64,000 nucleotides of DNA from Comamonadaceae bacterium. Lineage in GTDB: Bacteria; Pseudomonadota; Gammaproteobacteria; Burkholderiales; Burkholderiaceae_C. The stretch lies in assembly GCA_027488735.1 (NCBI GenBank), contig JAIYBB010000003.1, forward strand, positions 124,001 through 188,000, read 5' to 3'. Shown piece after piece: positions 32,794 through 42,271 of this stretch; the stretch's first letter is position 1, and the number at the start of each line of letters is the position of its first letter. Below the pieces are notes generated by a model, which did not search any database, had not been told where the DNA came from, and was given only the letters and a program-made list of their open reading frames with translations. The translations under genes were made by a program, and so were the position numbers.

Positions 32794-33837
32794 TCAGTCG
32801 CGTGGTCTGAATACAAAAGGAATTTTGGACGGGATTTTCCCGTTCTCATCACGGGGCAAGGTGCCAGTTTTTTCAATGGCTTTCAGCACGGCTTGGTCCC
32901 AAGCTGCATTGCCACTGGACTGCGTCAATTTCATGCCAGTGATTTGTCCGCTCGGACTGCAGATGACTTCGATCTCTGCAGCTGGGTTGCCTCGAACCGA
33001 CTGCAGTTGTGATTCTGAAAAAGTGATGTTGGGCTTGACCCGCGCCCTGAGTCGGCCCAAATAAGAATCACTGGGCCTACCGCCCCCTTGGGATTCATTG
33101 ACCGGATCCACCGGCCCGGCGGTCGTCGCACCCAAGCTTTTGATTCGCTTGTTGTGTTGTTGGCGTTGGTCCTCAGCCTCTTTGGCTTCTTGTTCAAGCC
33201 GGCGGGCCTCTTCTTCCTTGCGCCTTGCCTCTTCCTCTTTGCGCCTGGCTTCTTCCTCTTTGCGCTTTACCTCTTCCTCTTTTCGGCGGGCTTCTTCTTC
33301 TTTGCGAACGCGAATTTCTTCTTCTTTGCGCCTGATCTCTTCTTCTTTTCGCTTGGCAGCCTCTTCACGCAACAACTCAGCTTTGCGTTCCTTTTCGGCC
33401 ACTAGTTCTTGGGCTTTTCGCAGTTTCTCCAATTGTTTTTCCTGCGCAAGTTGCTCTGCGGCTTCTTTTTTCATGCGTTTTTCAATGGCGATGTCTGCGT
33501 CGGCTGTGTTCTTAATCGGCGCATCTGCATTTTTGCTGGGGCGATCAATGACTTTGGCCGGCGGCGGCGTGTCTTTTTTCAACGCAGGGGCTGTGCTGTT
33601 GGTGTTCGTTTCATTTTTTGGCAGTGCAGGCGCGTCGGATTTGAGCGCGACAGGTTCTGGAATAGCCGCCCACAATTCGGCATCTACGATGTCCTCTTGC
33701 GGATCGGTACGCCATTGGACACCCCAGGTCAAAGCCATCAGCAACAAGGCGTGCACAAACAACGCCAACGCCAGCGATCCTCCTCCCCCCAGCTCTTGCG
33801 GCGGGGCAAACTCCAAATGCGATGTCTCTTGGCTCAT
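32794..33837 (-). CDS. tolA: TolA, trans-envelope link of the Tol system
   Basis: A 347-residue protein with an N-terminal membrane helix (SLALALFVHALLLMALTW, residues about 18-36), a long charged helix (residues 120-240) made of repeats of the RRKEEEA type, and a C-terminal TolA/TonB-like domain (RVKPNITFSE...IEVICSPSGQITGMKL). TolA joins the TolQR motor to Pal in the outer membrane during division. It follows tolR by 9 bases. No tolB or pal comes after it; the next gene is convergent. Confidence 0.93.
   Translation of the reverse strand: MSQETSHLEFAPPQELGGGGSLALALFVHALLLMALTWGVQWRTDPQEDIVDAELWAAIPEPVALKSDAPALPKNETNTNSTAPALKKDTPPPAKVIDRPSKNADAPIKNTADADIAIEKRMKKEAAEQLAQEKQLEKLRKAQELVAEKERKAELLREEAAKRKEEEIRRKEEEIRVRKEEEARRKEEEVKRKEEEARRKEEEARRKEEEARRLEQEAKEAEDQRQQHNKRIKSLGATTAGPVDPVNESQGGGRPSDSYLGRLRARVKPNITFSESQLQSVRGNPAAEIEVICSPSGQITGMKLTQSSGNAAWDQAVLKAIEKTGTLPRDENGKIPSKIPFVFRPRD
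33202..33355 (-). repeat. Imperfect tandem repeats in tolA
   Basis: About seven copies of a 21-base unit (minus strand, roughly CGSAAAGAGGAAGARGCCCGS) encode repeats of the RKEEEAR heptad of the TolA helix. Copies differ at third positions and single codons. Such a tract can change length by slippage, in steps of seven residues. Confidence 0.75.
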
Positions 33838-33846
33838 GAACAGGGT

Positions 33847-34290
33847 TTATTCACTTTGACGAACGGCTAAGCCCACGCGTTGCACGCCGGCGCGCTGCAG
33901 ACGGTCCATCAACTGGACCACGTTGTCATAGGTGATGCCTTTGTCTGCACTGATGATGACGGGGGTTTGCGCTTTGCCAGACTGCAGTCGCAATGCAATT
34001 TTGGCGACGCTGTCCATGGTGGCGTTTTGCTTGATCTGCAAGCTGCTGTCGGCGCTGCTGCCTTTGGATTTAACAACGATGCGCAATTGCTTGTCGATTT
34101 CAATGGTGATGACTTGATCGGGTGCGCTGGCGGCTTTGCCAACGCTGGGCACATCGATCAAGCTGGGGGACAGCAATGGGGCGGTGACCATGAAGATGAT
34201 CAGCAACACCAGCATGACATCAATGAACGGCACCATGTTGATGTCGCTGATGGTGCGCCTAGAGCGCCGTTGGTTCAGGGATGCGGCCAT
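33847..34290 (-). CDS. tolR: TolR, biopolymer transport protein
   Basis: A 147-residue inner-membrane protein of the ExbD/TolR family. A basic N-terminus (RRSRRTISDINMVPFIDVMLVLL) contains the membrane helix with the conserved proton-path Asp (PFIDVMLVLLIIFMV). The periplasmic part ends with ISADKGITYDNVVQLMDRLQ. It works with TolQ as a proton-driven motor and is set 14 bases after tolQ. Confidence 0.95.
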   Translation of the reverse strand: MAASLNQRRSRRTISDINMVPFIDVMLVLLIIFMVTAPLLSPSLIDVPSVGKAASAPDQVITIEIDKQLRIVVKSKGSSADSSLQIKQNATMDSVAKIALRLQSGKAQTPVIISADKGITYDNVVQLMDRLQRAGVQRVGLAVRQSE

Positions 34291-34304
34291 AACAAGCCTG
34301 CCAA

Positions 34305-34997
34305 TCAGCGGTTAGTGGTAGGCGTAGCGCCTACATTGCGTTGCAATATGTTGGAAAACTCTTCAATGAAAGTCTCCAGCTTGTTGGCCACTCTGTCGAT
34401 GTCGCGCGAAAAACGGTTGAATGCAAGCACCGCGGGAATGGCGGCAAACAAACCGATGGCGGTCGCCACCAAGGCTTCAGCGATGCCGGGTGCCACTTTG
34501 GCCAAGGTCACTTGCTCTAGCCCTGCCAAGCCAGTGAACGCATGCATGATGCCCCAAACGGTACCAAACAGTCCCACATAAGGTGACACCGAGCCTACCG
34601 ACCCCAGCATGGAAAGATTGGATTCAATCGCGTCCATCTCTCGCTGCAAACTCGCACGCATGGCGCGGCGTGCGCCGTCCATCAGCAGACCACTGTCGGT
34701 GATGCGCCGCTCACGCAGTTTTTGGTGTTCGCGCATGCCGCTGGCAAATATGCGTTCCATAGGGCCGGAGGATTTGGCATTTTGTTGGGCGCTTGCGAAC
34801 AATTCGTTGAGGCTTTTACCCGACCAAAAATCGCGTTCAAATTCTTCGTTCAAGTTTTTGACTTGCTTTAACGACAGCAATTTGCGAAAGATGGCGGCCC
34901 AACTCATGACCGATACCAGCAGCAAAATGAGCACCACCGCTTGCACCACCCAACTGGCGTTCAAAAGCAATTGAACAATTGATAAATCCTGGTTCAT
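34305..34997 (-). CDS. tolQ: TolQ, motor subunit of the Tol system
   Basis: A 230-residue ExbB/TolQ family protein with three membrane helices (about 16-38, 133-155, 170-192). Conserved GLFGTVWGIMHAF and ALVATAIGLFAAIPAVLAFN make up the core helices. The start is ATG 34997, which overlaps the ybgC stop by 4 bases; the open frame upstream of it is not coding. Order ybgC-tolQ-tolR-tolA is the classic one. Confidence 0.95.
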   Translation of the reverse strand: MNQDLSIVQLLLNASWVVQAVVLILLLVSVMSWAAIFRKLLSLKQVKNLNEEFERDFWSGKSLNELFASAQQNAKSSGPMERIFASGMREHQKLRERRITDSGLLMDGARRAMRASLQREMDAIESNLSMLGSVGSVSPYVGLFGTVWGIMHAFTGLAGLEQVTLAKVAPGIAEALVATAIGLFAAIPAVLAFNRFSRDIDRVANKLETFIEEFSNILQRNVGATPTTNR

Positions 34998-35401
34998 GTG
35001 AACAACTCCAAAAGTTGAGGGGGAATCCGCTCGGGTTTCATTTTTTCGGCATTGACCCAGCCAATGCGAATACTGCCTTCGCACAGCAAGGTGTGGTTGC
35101 CGTCCTGGCCATGACGCCAAGCCTGCTGGGCAACCACCAGACTGGCACGGCCTTTTTCCTGCATGACTGCGCTGACCTGAAGCATATCGTCAAGTTGAGC
35201 TGGTCTGTGGTATTTCAATTGGGTGTCAATCACCACAAACATACCGCCGGTTTCTTGCTTGAGCGCATGTTGCTGCAAGCCGAGGTGACGCAACCATTCG
35301 GTGCGGGCACGCTCGAAAAACTTCAAGTAGTTGGCATAAAACACGATGCCGCCGGCATCGGTGTCTTCCCAATACACGCGCACGGGAAATTGAAAACTCA
35401 T
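34994..35401 (-). CDS. ybgC: YbgC acyl-CoA thioesterase
   Basis: A hot-dog fold thioesterase of 135 residues. The family signature VYWEDTDAGGIVFYANYLKF with its catalytic Asp is intact near residue 13, followed by FFERARTEWLRHLG. It is the usual first gene of the tol-pal cluster and may act on phospholipid acyl chains. The start at ATG 35401 overlaps the aminotransferase stop by 4 bases. Confidence 0.93.
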   Translation of the reverse strand: MSFQFPVRVYWEDTDAGGIVFYANYLKFFERARTEWLRHLGLQQHALKQETGGMFVVIDTQLKYHRPAQLDDMLQVSAVMQEKGRASLVVAQQAWRHGQDGNHTLLCEGSIRIGWVNAEKMKPERIPPQLLELFT

Positions 35402-36588
35402 GCAACCTCCAGCAATTGACGCAGCCTTTGGGCTGCGGTGTCCAATGATGACAGCGAGCTCGCAGTTGACATGCGCACAAAGTCGCCGGGCGCGTGCTCG
35501 CTGAAATCGCGCCCCGGTGTCAGCGCCACGTGCGCGTGCTGCATGACGTGTTCGGCAAATGCCCAACTGTCGGCCAAGCCCAGTTTGGCGCAGGCGGCGC
35601 GGCAATCGGCCCAAGCGTAAAACGCGCCGTCGGGCATGACCGGCACCGTCAAACCCATGGCGTTGAGTTGCGGTATGAAATGGTCGCGCCGTTGTTTGAA
35701 GGCTGCGCGCCGCTCCTCGTAAATCGCCAGGCTATCAGGTTCAAAGCAGGCCAGCGCCGCGTGTTGCGCAACCGTGCTCGCGCATATGAAAAGGTTTTGC
35801 GCCAAGCGTTCAATGACCGGCACCAGCGTATCGGGCACCACCAGCCAGCCCAGCCGCCATCCGGTCATGTGGAAGTATTTTGAAAAACTGTTGATGCTGA
35901 TGATGTTGTCGTTAATCGCCAAAGCTGTCTGACCGAAGGAGGCGTCATAACTCAAGCCGAGGTAGATTTCATCCACCATGGTGATGCCACCTTTATCACT
36001 GACGATCTGGTGAATGCGTTTCAATTCTTCAAATGCAATGGAGGTGCCGGTGGGGTTGGACGGCGAAGCCAGCAGCACGCCACGGGTTTGAGCTTGCCAA
36101 TGCGCTTGCACCTGGTCTGCGCTCAGTTGAAAACGCTGTGCTGCACCGGTGGGTAGCAGCACCGCCCGCCCATCAGCGGCTTGCACAAACTGGCGGTTGC
36201 AGGGATAGCAAGGGTCGGGCATCAATACCTCATCGCCTGCTTCGATCAAGGCCAGACAGGCGAGTTGCAATGCAGCCGATGCACCTGCGGTGACCACAAT
36301 GCGTCTTGCCGGCACAGTCACGCCAAAACGCGTCGCATACCAATCGCTGATGCGTTCACGCAAGGGGTCCAGTCCCAAGGCATGCGTGTACTGAGTGCTT
36401 CCGTCGTTGATGGCTTTGACAGCCGCTTGTTGGACGAGCGGCGGGGCGGTGAAATCAGGCTCGCCGATATTCAAAAACACCATGGGTTTATCGGTTTGCC
36501 GCGCTTGTTGCGCCAAAACCGAGGCGGCCTTGGCCATTTCCATCACATAAAACGGCGCGATACGGCTGGCGCGTTGACTGATGCGCAT
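35398..36588 (-). CDS. Class I/II PLP aminotransferase
   Basis: A 396-residue fold-type I aminotransferase. The PLP lysine lies in INSFSKYFHMTGWRLGW near residue 238, with the conserved SPSNPTGT near 176 and the phosphate-binding Arg within WRLGW. The substrate is likely an amino acid such as aspartate, alanine or an aromatic one, but it cannot be fixed by eye. It is not the HisC type usually found near tyrA. It sits in the nusB-ybgC chain with spacing of 3 bases and an overlap of 4. Confidence 0.85.
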   Translation of the reverse strand: MRISQRASRIAPFYVMEMAKAASVLAQQARQTDKPMVFLNIGEPDFTAPPLVQQAAVKAINDGSTQYTHALGLDPLRERISDWYATRFGVTVPARRIVVTAGASAALQLACLALIEAGDEVLMPDPCYPCNRQFVQAADGRAVLLPTGAAQRFQLSADQVQAHWQAQTRGVLLASPSNPTGTSIAFEELKRIHQIVSDKGGITMVDEIYLGLSYDASFGQTALAINDNIISINSFSKYFHMTGWRLGWLVVPDTLVPVIERLAQNLFICASTVAQHAALACFEPDSLAIYEERRAAFKQRRDHFIPQLNAMGLTVPVMPDGAFYAWADCRAACAKLGLADSWAFAEHVMQHAHVALTPGRDFSEHAPGDFVRMSTASSLSSLDTAAQRLRQLLEVA

Positions 36589-36591
36589 GGT

Positions 36592-37110
36592 TTAGTCGCT
36601 GGTGCTCGCGGGCTGTGTGGTCTTGTCTGCCGCTACTTCCAAAGGTCTGAGCGAAGGCGCGAGACCGTTAAGCACCGCGTTCACGTATTTGTGGCCATCG
36701 GTGCCGCCAAATTCTTTGGCGAGTTCAATGCATTCGTTGATGACCACGCGCCAGGGGATGTCAATGCAGTGCTGCATTTCATAAGCGCCTATCCAAAGCA
36801 CGGCATGTTCTATCGGAGAAATCTCTGTCAGCTTGCGGTCCAGCAAAGGCAAGATGTGCGCGTCCAATGCTTCTGCTTGCGCAGAGCAGCCGTGCAGCAG
36901 CGCATCGAAATGCACACTGTCGGCTTTGTGAAAACCACTGAGTTCACGGGTGAAGCTGTCGACGTCTTCGGGCGGGTTGCGCCCGACCAGCACTTGGTAG
37001 AGCGCTTGCACGGCAAAGCCGCGCGCGCGGGTGCGCGCGGCGCGGGCGCTGGCGCGGCGCATGTCAGAAGGTTTGCCGGATTTAACGGTGGGGGCGGTGT
37101 GTTCGCTCAT
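36592..37110 (-). CDS. nusB: Transcription antitermination protein NusB
   Basis: A 172-residue RNA-binding factor for rRNA antitermination. [22 protein letters not shown] opens the fold, and [34 protein letters not shown] is the strongly conserved C-terminal block. The N-terminal 30 residues are rich in Arg/Ala and the C-terminal tail in Thr/Ser. It overlaps ribH by 4 bases, the common ribH-nusB pair. Confidence 0.94.
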   Translation of the reverse strand: MSEHTAPTVKSGKPSDMRRASARAARTRARGFAVQALYQVLVGRNPPEDVDSFTRELSGFHKADSVHFDALLHGCSAQAEALDAHILPLLDRKLTEISPIEHAVLWIGAYEMQHCIDIPWRVVINECIELAKEFGGTDGHKYVNAVLNGLAPSLRPLEVAADKTTQPASTSD

Positions 37111-37574
37111 GTCAGCGTCTTCATTAACAAAGCCATTTCGACCGCGACCCGGGCGGCGTCTCGGCCCTTGTCGTGTTGACGGGCTATCGCCTGGGCTTCG
37201 TTTTCGGTGGTCAGTATGGCGTTGGCGATGGGCAGGCCGTGGTCCAAGGCCAGTTGCGTGATGGCCGAACCGGACTCGTTGGCCACCAGTTCAAAGTGGT
37301 AGGTTTCGCCGCGAATGATGCAGCCCAGTGCAATCAAGGCATCGAAATGACCGGTTTGCGCCATGGCCTGTAAAGCCACTGGCACTTCGAGTGCGCCCGG
37401 CACTTGCACATGTTGGATGTCTTCAGCCGCGACTTTGAGTGCATGTAATTCATCACTGCATGCTTTGGCCAATGCGTCCGTGATGGAAGGGTTGAACCGT
37501 GCTTGCACGATGCCTATTCGCAGGCCCTTGCCGTCCATGTCGCTGCGCGTAGCGCTGAGGTCCGTTTGATGCAT
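37107..37574 (-). CDS. ribH: 6,7-dimethyl-8-ribityllumazine synthase
   Basis: It condenses the ribityl-uracil amine with dihydroxybutanone phosphate in riboflavin synthesis. The 155 residues show the substrate-binding [28 protein letters not shown], the [20 protein letters not shown] block with the catalytic His, and [12 protein letters not shown]. It is the last riboflavin gene before nusB and follows ribBA by 2 bases. Confidence 0.95.
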   Translation of the reverse strand: MHQTDLSATRSDMDGKGLRIGIVQARFNPSITDALAKACSDELHALKVAAEDIQHVQVPGALEVPVALQAMAQTGHFDALIALGCIIRGETYHFELVANESGSAITQLALDHGLPIANAILTTENEAQAIARQHDKGRDAARVAVEMALLMKTLT

Positions 37575-37576
37575 GC

Positions 37577-38698
37577 TTATTCCTTGGCCAGATAGCCGGT
37601 GATTTCAAGTCCATAACCCGTCATGCTGGGCATGCGCCGGGGGTTGCCCATCAAGCGCATTTTGTGCACACCGCAGTCGCGCAAAATTTGCGCCCCGATG
37701 CCGTAGGTGCGCAAGTCCATGCGACCGCGTTCGGGCGCTTGTGCTGAACGCGCGACGCCTTCAAACTGTGACAGCAATTGTTCGCCGCTTTCACCGCAGT
37801 TGAGCAATACCAACACGCCGGCCTGCTCTTTGGCAATGCGTTGCAATGCTGCATCCAAGCTCCAAGAATGCATGACCCGTTGTGGTTCAAGCGCATCCAG
37901 CACAGACAGTGGTTCGTGTACCCGGGCAAGCACCTCGTGCCCAGACGACCATTCGCCGCGGACCAATGCCAAATGAACGCTGTCGCTGGGCAGGTCTTTG
38001 TAGGCATGCGCTGTGAATTCGCCATGCGCGGTCACCAGTGCCCGGGTGCTGAGTCGTTGCACCAAGGATTCGGTCCGGCTGCGGTGCTCGATCAGATCGG
38101 CAATCGTGCCAATTTTCAAGCCGTGTTCTGCGGCAAATTGCATCAAATCGGGCAACCTCGCCATGGTGCCGTCGTCTTTCATGATTTCACAAATAACGGA
38201 ACTGGGAGAGCAACCCGCCATGGCTGCCAAGTCGCAACCCGCTTCGGTGTGACCTGCGCGCATCAGCACACCGCCGTCCACCGCTTGCAGTGGAAAAATA
38301 TGGCCTGGTTGCACCAAATCGGAGGCCTTGGCATGGGGCGCTGCCGCCACTTGCACGGTACGGGCGCGGTCGGCTGCAGAGATACCTGTGGTCACGCCTT
38401 GTGCGGCTTCGATGGAGACAGTGAATGCTGTGCTGTGCACGGTGCCGTTGCGCGCCACCATGGGCGGCAGGTTCAAATGCTCGCAGCGTTCGCGGGTGAG
38501 CGTGAGGCAAATCAAACCACGACCGAAACGCGCCATGAAGTTGATGGCCTCAGGCGTGACATGGTCGGCAGCGAGCACCAAATCACCTTCGTTTTCGCGG
38601 TCTTCCTCGTCCACCAAAATCACCATGCGACCGGCACGCATGTCTTCAACGATGTCTTGCAGCGGGGAAATGGCGACGGTGGGCGAGTTGGCACTCAT
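37577..38698 (-). CDS. ribBA: DHBP synthase with degenerate GTP cyclohydrolase II domain
   Basis: The 373-residue protein has an N-terminal DHBP synthase (RibB) part, residues 1-205, with the metal and substrate motif [18 protein letters not shown] and [16 protein letters not shown]. The C-terminal half has the RibA fold and [18 protein letters not shown], but the zinc site expected after [11 protein letters not shown] (C-x10-C-x-C in active RibA) is absent. The cyclohydrolase activity is therefore probably lost, and a separate RibA should exist elsewhere. The ATG overlaps ribE by 4 bases. Confidence 0.92.
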   Translation of the reverse strand: MSANSPTVAISPLQDIVEDMRAGRMVILVDEEDRENEGDLVLAADHVTPEAINFMARFGRGLICLTLTRERCEHLNLPPMVARNGTVHSTAFTVSIEAAQGVTTGISAADRARTVQVAAAPHAKASDLVQPGHIFPLQAVDGGVLMRAGHTEAGCDLAAMAGCSPSSVICEIMKDDGTMARLPDLMQFAAEHGLKIGTIADLIEHRSRTESLVQRLSTRALVTAHGEFTAHAYKDLPSDSVHLALVRGEWSSGHEVLARVHEPLSVLDALEPQRVMHSWSLDAALQRIAKEQAGVLVLLNCGESGEQLLSQFEGVARSAQAPERGRMDLRTYGIGAQILRDCGVHKMRLMGNPRRMPSMTGYGLEITGYLAKE

Positions 38699-39345
38699 GG
38701 GTGAACTTTCTGTGCGGTCGGCGGGTTGTCAAACTGCAGCATTCGCTCGACATAGCGGGCCACGGTGTCGATTTCTAAATTGACGGGATCGGACTTGACC
38801 AGACTGCCCAAGGCAGTGTTGGCGATAGTGTGGGGAATCAGATTGATTGAAATAAGGCAACCGTCCGCCTGGTCTTGCACCCGATTGACCGTCAGACTCA
38901 CGCCGTTGACGGTGATCGAGCCTTTGTAGGCCAAGTATTTGGCCAGCCCCAAGGGGGCGAGGATTTGCAACAACCAGCTTTCCCCGACCAATTCGAAGGT
39001 GGCGACTTTGCCGACACCGTCCACATGGCCAGAAACAATGTGACCGCCCAACCTGTCATTGGCGCGCATAGCCTTTTCGAGATTGAGGGTGGTGCCGATC
39101 TCGTCAAGTCGCGCGGTTTTGGCGAGAGATTCTGCAGAGATATCAATGGTGAAGACGTTGTCAGCAGTCTTGAAAGAGGTCACCGTCATGCAAGCGCCAT
39201 TGAGGGCGATGCTGTCACCCAAGCTCACATCGTCTAAGTAATGCGCAGGTGTGCTGATCTCAAGGCGCTTGCCATGATCCAAAGAGCGACCCAGGTCGTG
39301 AACGGCGGCGATGCGCCCCACGCCGGTAATGATTCCGGTGAACAT
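38695..39345 (-). CDS. ribE: Riboflavin synthase alpha subunit
   Basis: It dismutates two lumazines into riboflavin. The 216 residues start with the near-invariant [12 protein letters not shown] and hold two lumazine-binding repeats, the first ending in [16 protein letters not shown] and the second carrying [17 protein letters not shown]. The frame upstream of ATG 39345 is open but not conserved. It lies 17 bases after ribD. Confidence 0.95.
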   Translation of the reverse strand: MFTGIITGVGRIAAVHDLGRSLDHGKRLEISTPAHYLDDVSLGDSIALNGACMTVTSFKTADNVFTIDISAESLAKTARLDEIGTTLNLEKAMRANDRLGGHIVSGHVDGVGKVATFELVGESWLLQILAPLGLAKYLAYKGSITVNGVSLTVNRVQDQADGCLISINLIPHTIANTALGSLVKSDPVNLEIDTVARYVERMLQFDNPPTAQKVHP

Positions 39346-39362
39346 GCCAGTATTTTCGCAGA

Positions 39363-40466
39363 TCAGACAGCGCGCCTGAGAAGCAACCTTAAATCTGCCC
39401 CAATTCGCTCGGTTTGAACATACTGCCACGCTTGGGCATGGGCCAAATCAGTCAAGGCGGGTAGCGCCGCCATGGCGTGGCCTGGGCCAGTCAAAAGCGG
39501 GGCCATGTACACCAGCAATTCGTCGATCAACCCGGCTTGCAGCAAGGATCCGTTGAGCTTGTGGCCCGCTTCGACATGGACTTCGTTGTAAGCCATGGCC
39601 CCCAATTGAGAAACCATGGCGGGTAAATCTACTTTGTCGCCTGAGCCATGCAGGTGAACCAAGCGTGCGCCTTTGGCTTTGAGTGCCTGTTCTTTGGCGG
39701 GGTCTTGCTGGGCATGAAAAATCACCACACGACGGGATTCATTCCAAATGCGTGCAGTCAAAGGGGTTTGCAAGTTGGAATCGACCAACAGCACATCGGG
39801 TTGGCGTGGTGTGTCAAGGTCTCGGACATTGAGCAAGGGGTCGTCTTCGAGCACAGTGCCAATGCCCGTCAAAACAGCACATGCGCGGGCGCGCCAGCGG
39901 TGGCCGTCTTGGCGGGCTGGTGATTGGGTGAGCCACTGGCTGCTGCCGTTGTCCAATGCAGTGTGGCCATCCAGTGATTGCGCGATTTTCATGCGCAGCC
40001 AAGGTGTGCCGGTTTGCATGCGCTTGAAAAAACCCAAGTTGAGTTCACGCGCTTCGTTCTCCAGCAATCCTGTGTCAACCTGAACACCAGCTGCACGCAA
40101 ATGCGCCAGCCCTTGACCGGCAACCTGCGGGTTCGGGTCTTGCACGCTGGCCACGACCCGGGCAATACCAGCATTGGTCAACGCGTCACAACAAGGGCCG
40201 GTGCGCCCATGGTGTGCACAAGGTTCTAAGCTTACGTAAGCGGTGGCACCTTTGACATTTGACTGCCGGTTTTGTGCGTCACGCAAAGCCATGATCTCGG
40301 CATGGGCCCCGCCCGCCATTTGCGTGTGGCCCTGTCCCAACACACTGCCGTCGGGCCCAGTGATGACGCAGCCGACCCGCGGGTTGGGCGACGTGATGAA
40401 CAGGGCTTGCTCAGCCAAGGCCAGCGCTTGGTTCATGTGGGCGATATCGAAAGGGGAAAACTGCAT
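39363..40466 (-). CDS. ribD: Riboflavin deaminase/reductase RibD
   Basis: A bifunctional enzyme of 367 residues from ATG 40466. The N-terminal cytidine-deaminase-like domain has GGAHAEIMALRDA and ACAHHGRTGPCCDAL as its zinc site. The C-terminal reductase part has AQSLDGHTALDNGSSQWLT and HVEAGHKLNGSLLQAGLIDELL. It heads the riboflavin gene chain. I see no FMN riboswitch in the 28 bases before it or within the pilin gene upstream. Confidence 0.94.
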   Translation of the reverse strand: MQFSPFDIAHMNQALALAEQALFITSPNPRVGCVITGPDGSVLGQGHTQMAGGAHAEIMALRDAQNRQSNVKGATAYVSLEPCAHHGRTGPCCDALTNAGIARVVASVQDPNPQVAGQGLAHLRAAGVQVDTGLLENEARELNLGFFKRMQTGTPWLRMKIAQSLDGHTALDNGSSQWLTQSPARQDGHRWRARACAVLTGIGTVLEDDPLLNVRDLDTPRQPDVLLVDSNLQTPLTARIWNESRRVVIFHAQQDPAKEQALKAKGARLVHLHGSGDKVDLPAMVSQLGAMAYNEVHVEAGHKLNGSLLQAGLIDELLVYMAPLLTGPGHAMAALPALTDLAHAQAWQYVQTERIGADLRLLLRRAV

Positions 40467-40494
40467 CAACGGATTATCAGCGGCATGCAGGGAT

Positions 40495-40926
40495 TTATTT
40501 AGACCAACAAAAATGGACATCGCCTTGTGCGCCACGTTGACCTGCATGGTTGAGCGTCAGCGCGCCACATGGGTCTGGTTGTTGTCCGCGCGCAGGTGTG
40601 GCGGTCAACACATAGCTTTGCCCCTGGCTAGACAGCGAAAGGGTGTAGTTGAACTCTGGGCTGCGCCAAACGGTCTCGGGCAACAAGGATGGGTAACTGC
40701 CGCTGGACATGGCGGCTTGTTCCAGCCATTGGGCGGATTTCACCAAAGCCACTTTGGCAAGCTGGCGTTGGCTGCGAGACTGCGCGTTTTGATAGACCGG
40801 CATGGCCAAAGCACTGAGCAAGCCCACGATGGCCAACACGCAGAGCAATTCAACCAAGGTAAAGCCTGTGCTGGCAAGCTGACAGGGGCGGGTGCTTCTT
40901 TGCATGACACGGAAAGGCCGATTCAT
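40495..40926 (-). CDS. pilE: Minor type IV pilin, PilE type
   Basis: A 143-residue prepilin. The class III signal and core read STGFTLVELLCVLAIVGLLSA with the cleaved Gly, methylated Phe and Glu at +5. The leader is long for type IVa pilins (about 20 residues). The C-terminal half has Cys pair candidates at DPCGAL and HFCWSK. It is the last of five pilin-like genes with 4-base overlaps and so probably a minor, not the major, pilin. Confidence 0.8.
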   Translation of the reverse strand: MNRPFRVMQRSTRPCQLASTGFTLVELLCVLAIVGLLSALAMPVYQNAQSRSQRQLAKVALVKSAQWLEQAAMSSGSYPSLLPETVWRSPEFNYTLSLSSQGQSYVLTATPARGQQPDPCGALTLNHAGQRGAQGDVHFCWSK

Positions 40927-41561
40927 GGCAACAGCTCCAGCACGCGTTGCAGATCAGCCAAGCGTATGGGTTTGTCCCATGGTGTGGTTGCAGGCGGCAC
41001 CCATACGGCTTGCCAACCGGCTTGTGTGTGTCGCTGCGAATCCACAGCCACCACGGTAATGCGGTATGTGAACGGGTTGGCTAACTCTGTCACGGGTAAG
41101 TTGTTGGGCAACAGTTCCACCCAGTGAAAGAGTTGCAAACCGCTGGCCTCTGAAACCGTGTAGGCGCCCTCGGTTCTGCTGAGCCAATCCGCACGTTGGT
41201 TGCTGGCGTCGAGCAGCGACATGCACACGCCATGGGCGCAACCGAGCTCAGGTAATTCGGCATGAACCGATTTCCACGCCTCAGTTGTTGTGGGAATACG
41301 CAAAGGCTGCTTGCCATCAGCCCCTGTCGCCAAGGGTGGATGCATGGCCGCCGCAGCGGTCGACAGCACCGCGCTCAGTGCCACTTGACGCAACTGCCAT
41401 TGCTCGACGTGATGGCGACTCCAAGCTTGCGCCAAGGTGATGTTTCGCCAACACGCCAGTAACAACACACCGCAGACCATGGACAGTGCAAGAACCGTGG
41501 GCAATGCCAGTCCGCTTTGGGGCACAAGCTTTGACAAGTGATGATGCACGACACGGTTCAT
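40923..41561 (-). CDS. PilX-like minor pilin
   Basis: A 212-residue protein. After a short basic leader comes SGLALPTVLALSMVCGVLLL, a type III prepilin core in which the +5 Glu is Thr, as is usual for PilX/GspK-type tip pilins. The rest has Cys at ELGCAHGVCMSL, a likely disulfide. Start ATG 41561 is inferred from the leader; the frame is open 60 codons further. It overlaps pilW and pilE by 4 bases each. Confidence 0.65.
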   Translation of the reverse strand: MNRVVHHHLSKLVPQSGLALPTVLALSMVCGVLLLACWRNITLAQAWSRHHVEQWQLRQVALSAVLSTAAAAMHPPLATGADGKQPLRIPTTTEAWKSVHAELPELGCAHGVCMSLLDASNQRADWLSRTEGAYTVSEASGLQLFHWVELLPNNLPVTELANPFTYRITVVAVDSQRHTQAGWQAVWVPPATTPWDKPIRLADLQRVLELLP

Positions 41562-42271
41562 GGCGATGAATGGGGAAGGTGTAAAACCGAACGCCAAGCC
41601 ATGGCTCCGTTGGCCAAGGGCGTGGATGTGTTGCACGACACACCCGCAGAGGACACACTCACGCCAGTGCCGCGAATTTGCAAACACATGTGCACGGCCC
41701 TGACGGCAGCCCAATCGGTGACTTGGGAGGCCGTCAGCCACTGCATCGCTTGGGCAGTCACATCGGGTAGTTTGCTGCCTATGCGTTGCGCGTAAAAAAA
41801 ACGCACTGCGTCTGTTTGCTCGACCAGCGTTTGGTAGTTGGAACTCGAGCGGGCTGCGTCTTTACAGGCAAAGCCACGCATACTGTTGCGCCTGAAATCG
41901 TCATGGATCCAAGCCAAATGGGAGGCTTCGTGGCCTTGGCAGTCGGCAGGTGTCAGGCTGCGAAATTGCATCAATTGCAGGGATTTGTCGTCACCGCCCA
42001 CAAAGTTTGTGATGCCATTCAACACCGGCACACTGTCTTCATTGACCCTCAGTTCGGGCGCCCCTGCCCGCATGGCCCGCTCGCGCAATTTGGCAGTGGC
42101 TTGGTGCAGCATCTGGTGCAAGTCCATTTGTTGTTGCAGCAAAGTTTGGGTGCGTTGCATCCATGCAAATGAACTGAAGGCCGCCATCACCACCAACAGG
42201 CTGAGCATCATGCCTACCATGCACTGTGCCAAGCTTTGCCCTTGTTGAGTCGGATGCATCAAAGTCGCCAT
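41558..42271 (-). CDS. PilW-like minor pilin
   Basis: A 237-residue prepilin-like protein in the pilV-pilX interval. The hydrophobic core is CMVGMMLSLLVVMAAF, but the leader site reads QQG then QSLAQ: Phe/Leu +1 is Gln and Glu +5 is also Gln, unusual for PilW (typically GLSLVE). The C-terminal part (VTDWAAVRAVHMCLQIRG) matches PilW. The start may be ATG 42271 or ATG 42259, the latter touching the pilV stop. Confidence 0.65.
   Translation of the reverse strand: MATLMHPTQQGQSLAQCMVGMMLSLLVVMAAFSSFAWMQRTQTLLQQQMDLHQMLHQATAKLRERAMRAGAPELRVNEDSVPVLNGITNFVGGDDKSLQLMQFRSLTPADCQGHEASHLAWIHDDFRRNSMRGFACKDAARSSSNYQTLVEQTDAVRFFYAQRIGSKLPDVTAQAMQWLTASQVTDWAAVRAVHMCLQIRGTGVSVSSAGVSCNTSTPLANGAMAWRSVLHLPHSSP

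Noticed and set aside
33202..33355. Tandem repeats considered as a CRISPR array
   Set aside because: Units are adjacent without spacers and encode the TolA helix.
40467..40494. FMN riboswitch before ribD
   Set aside because: Only 28 bases separate the pilin gene from ribD and no conserved RFN element is visible there or just upstream.
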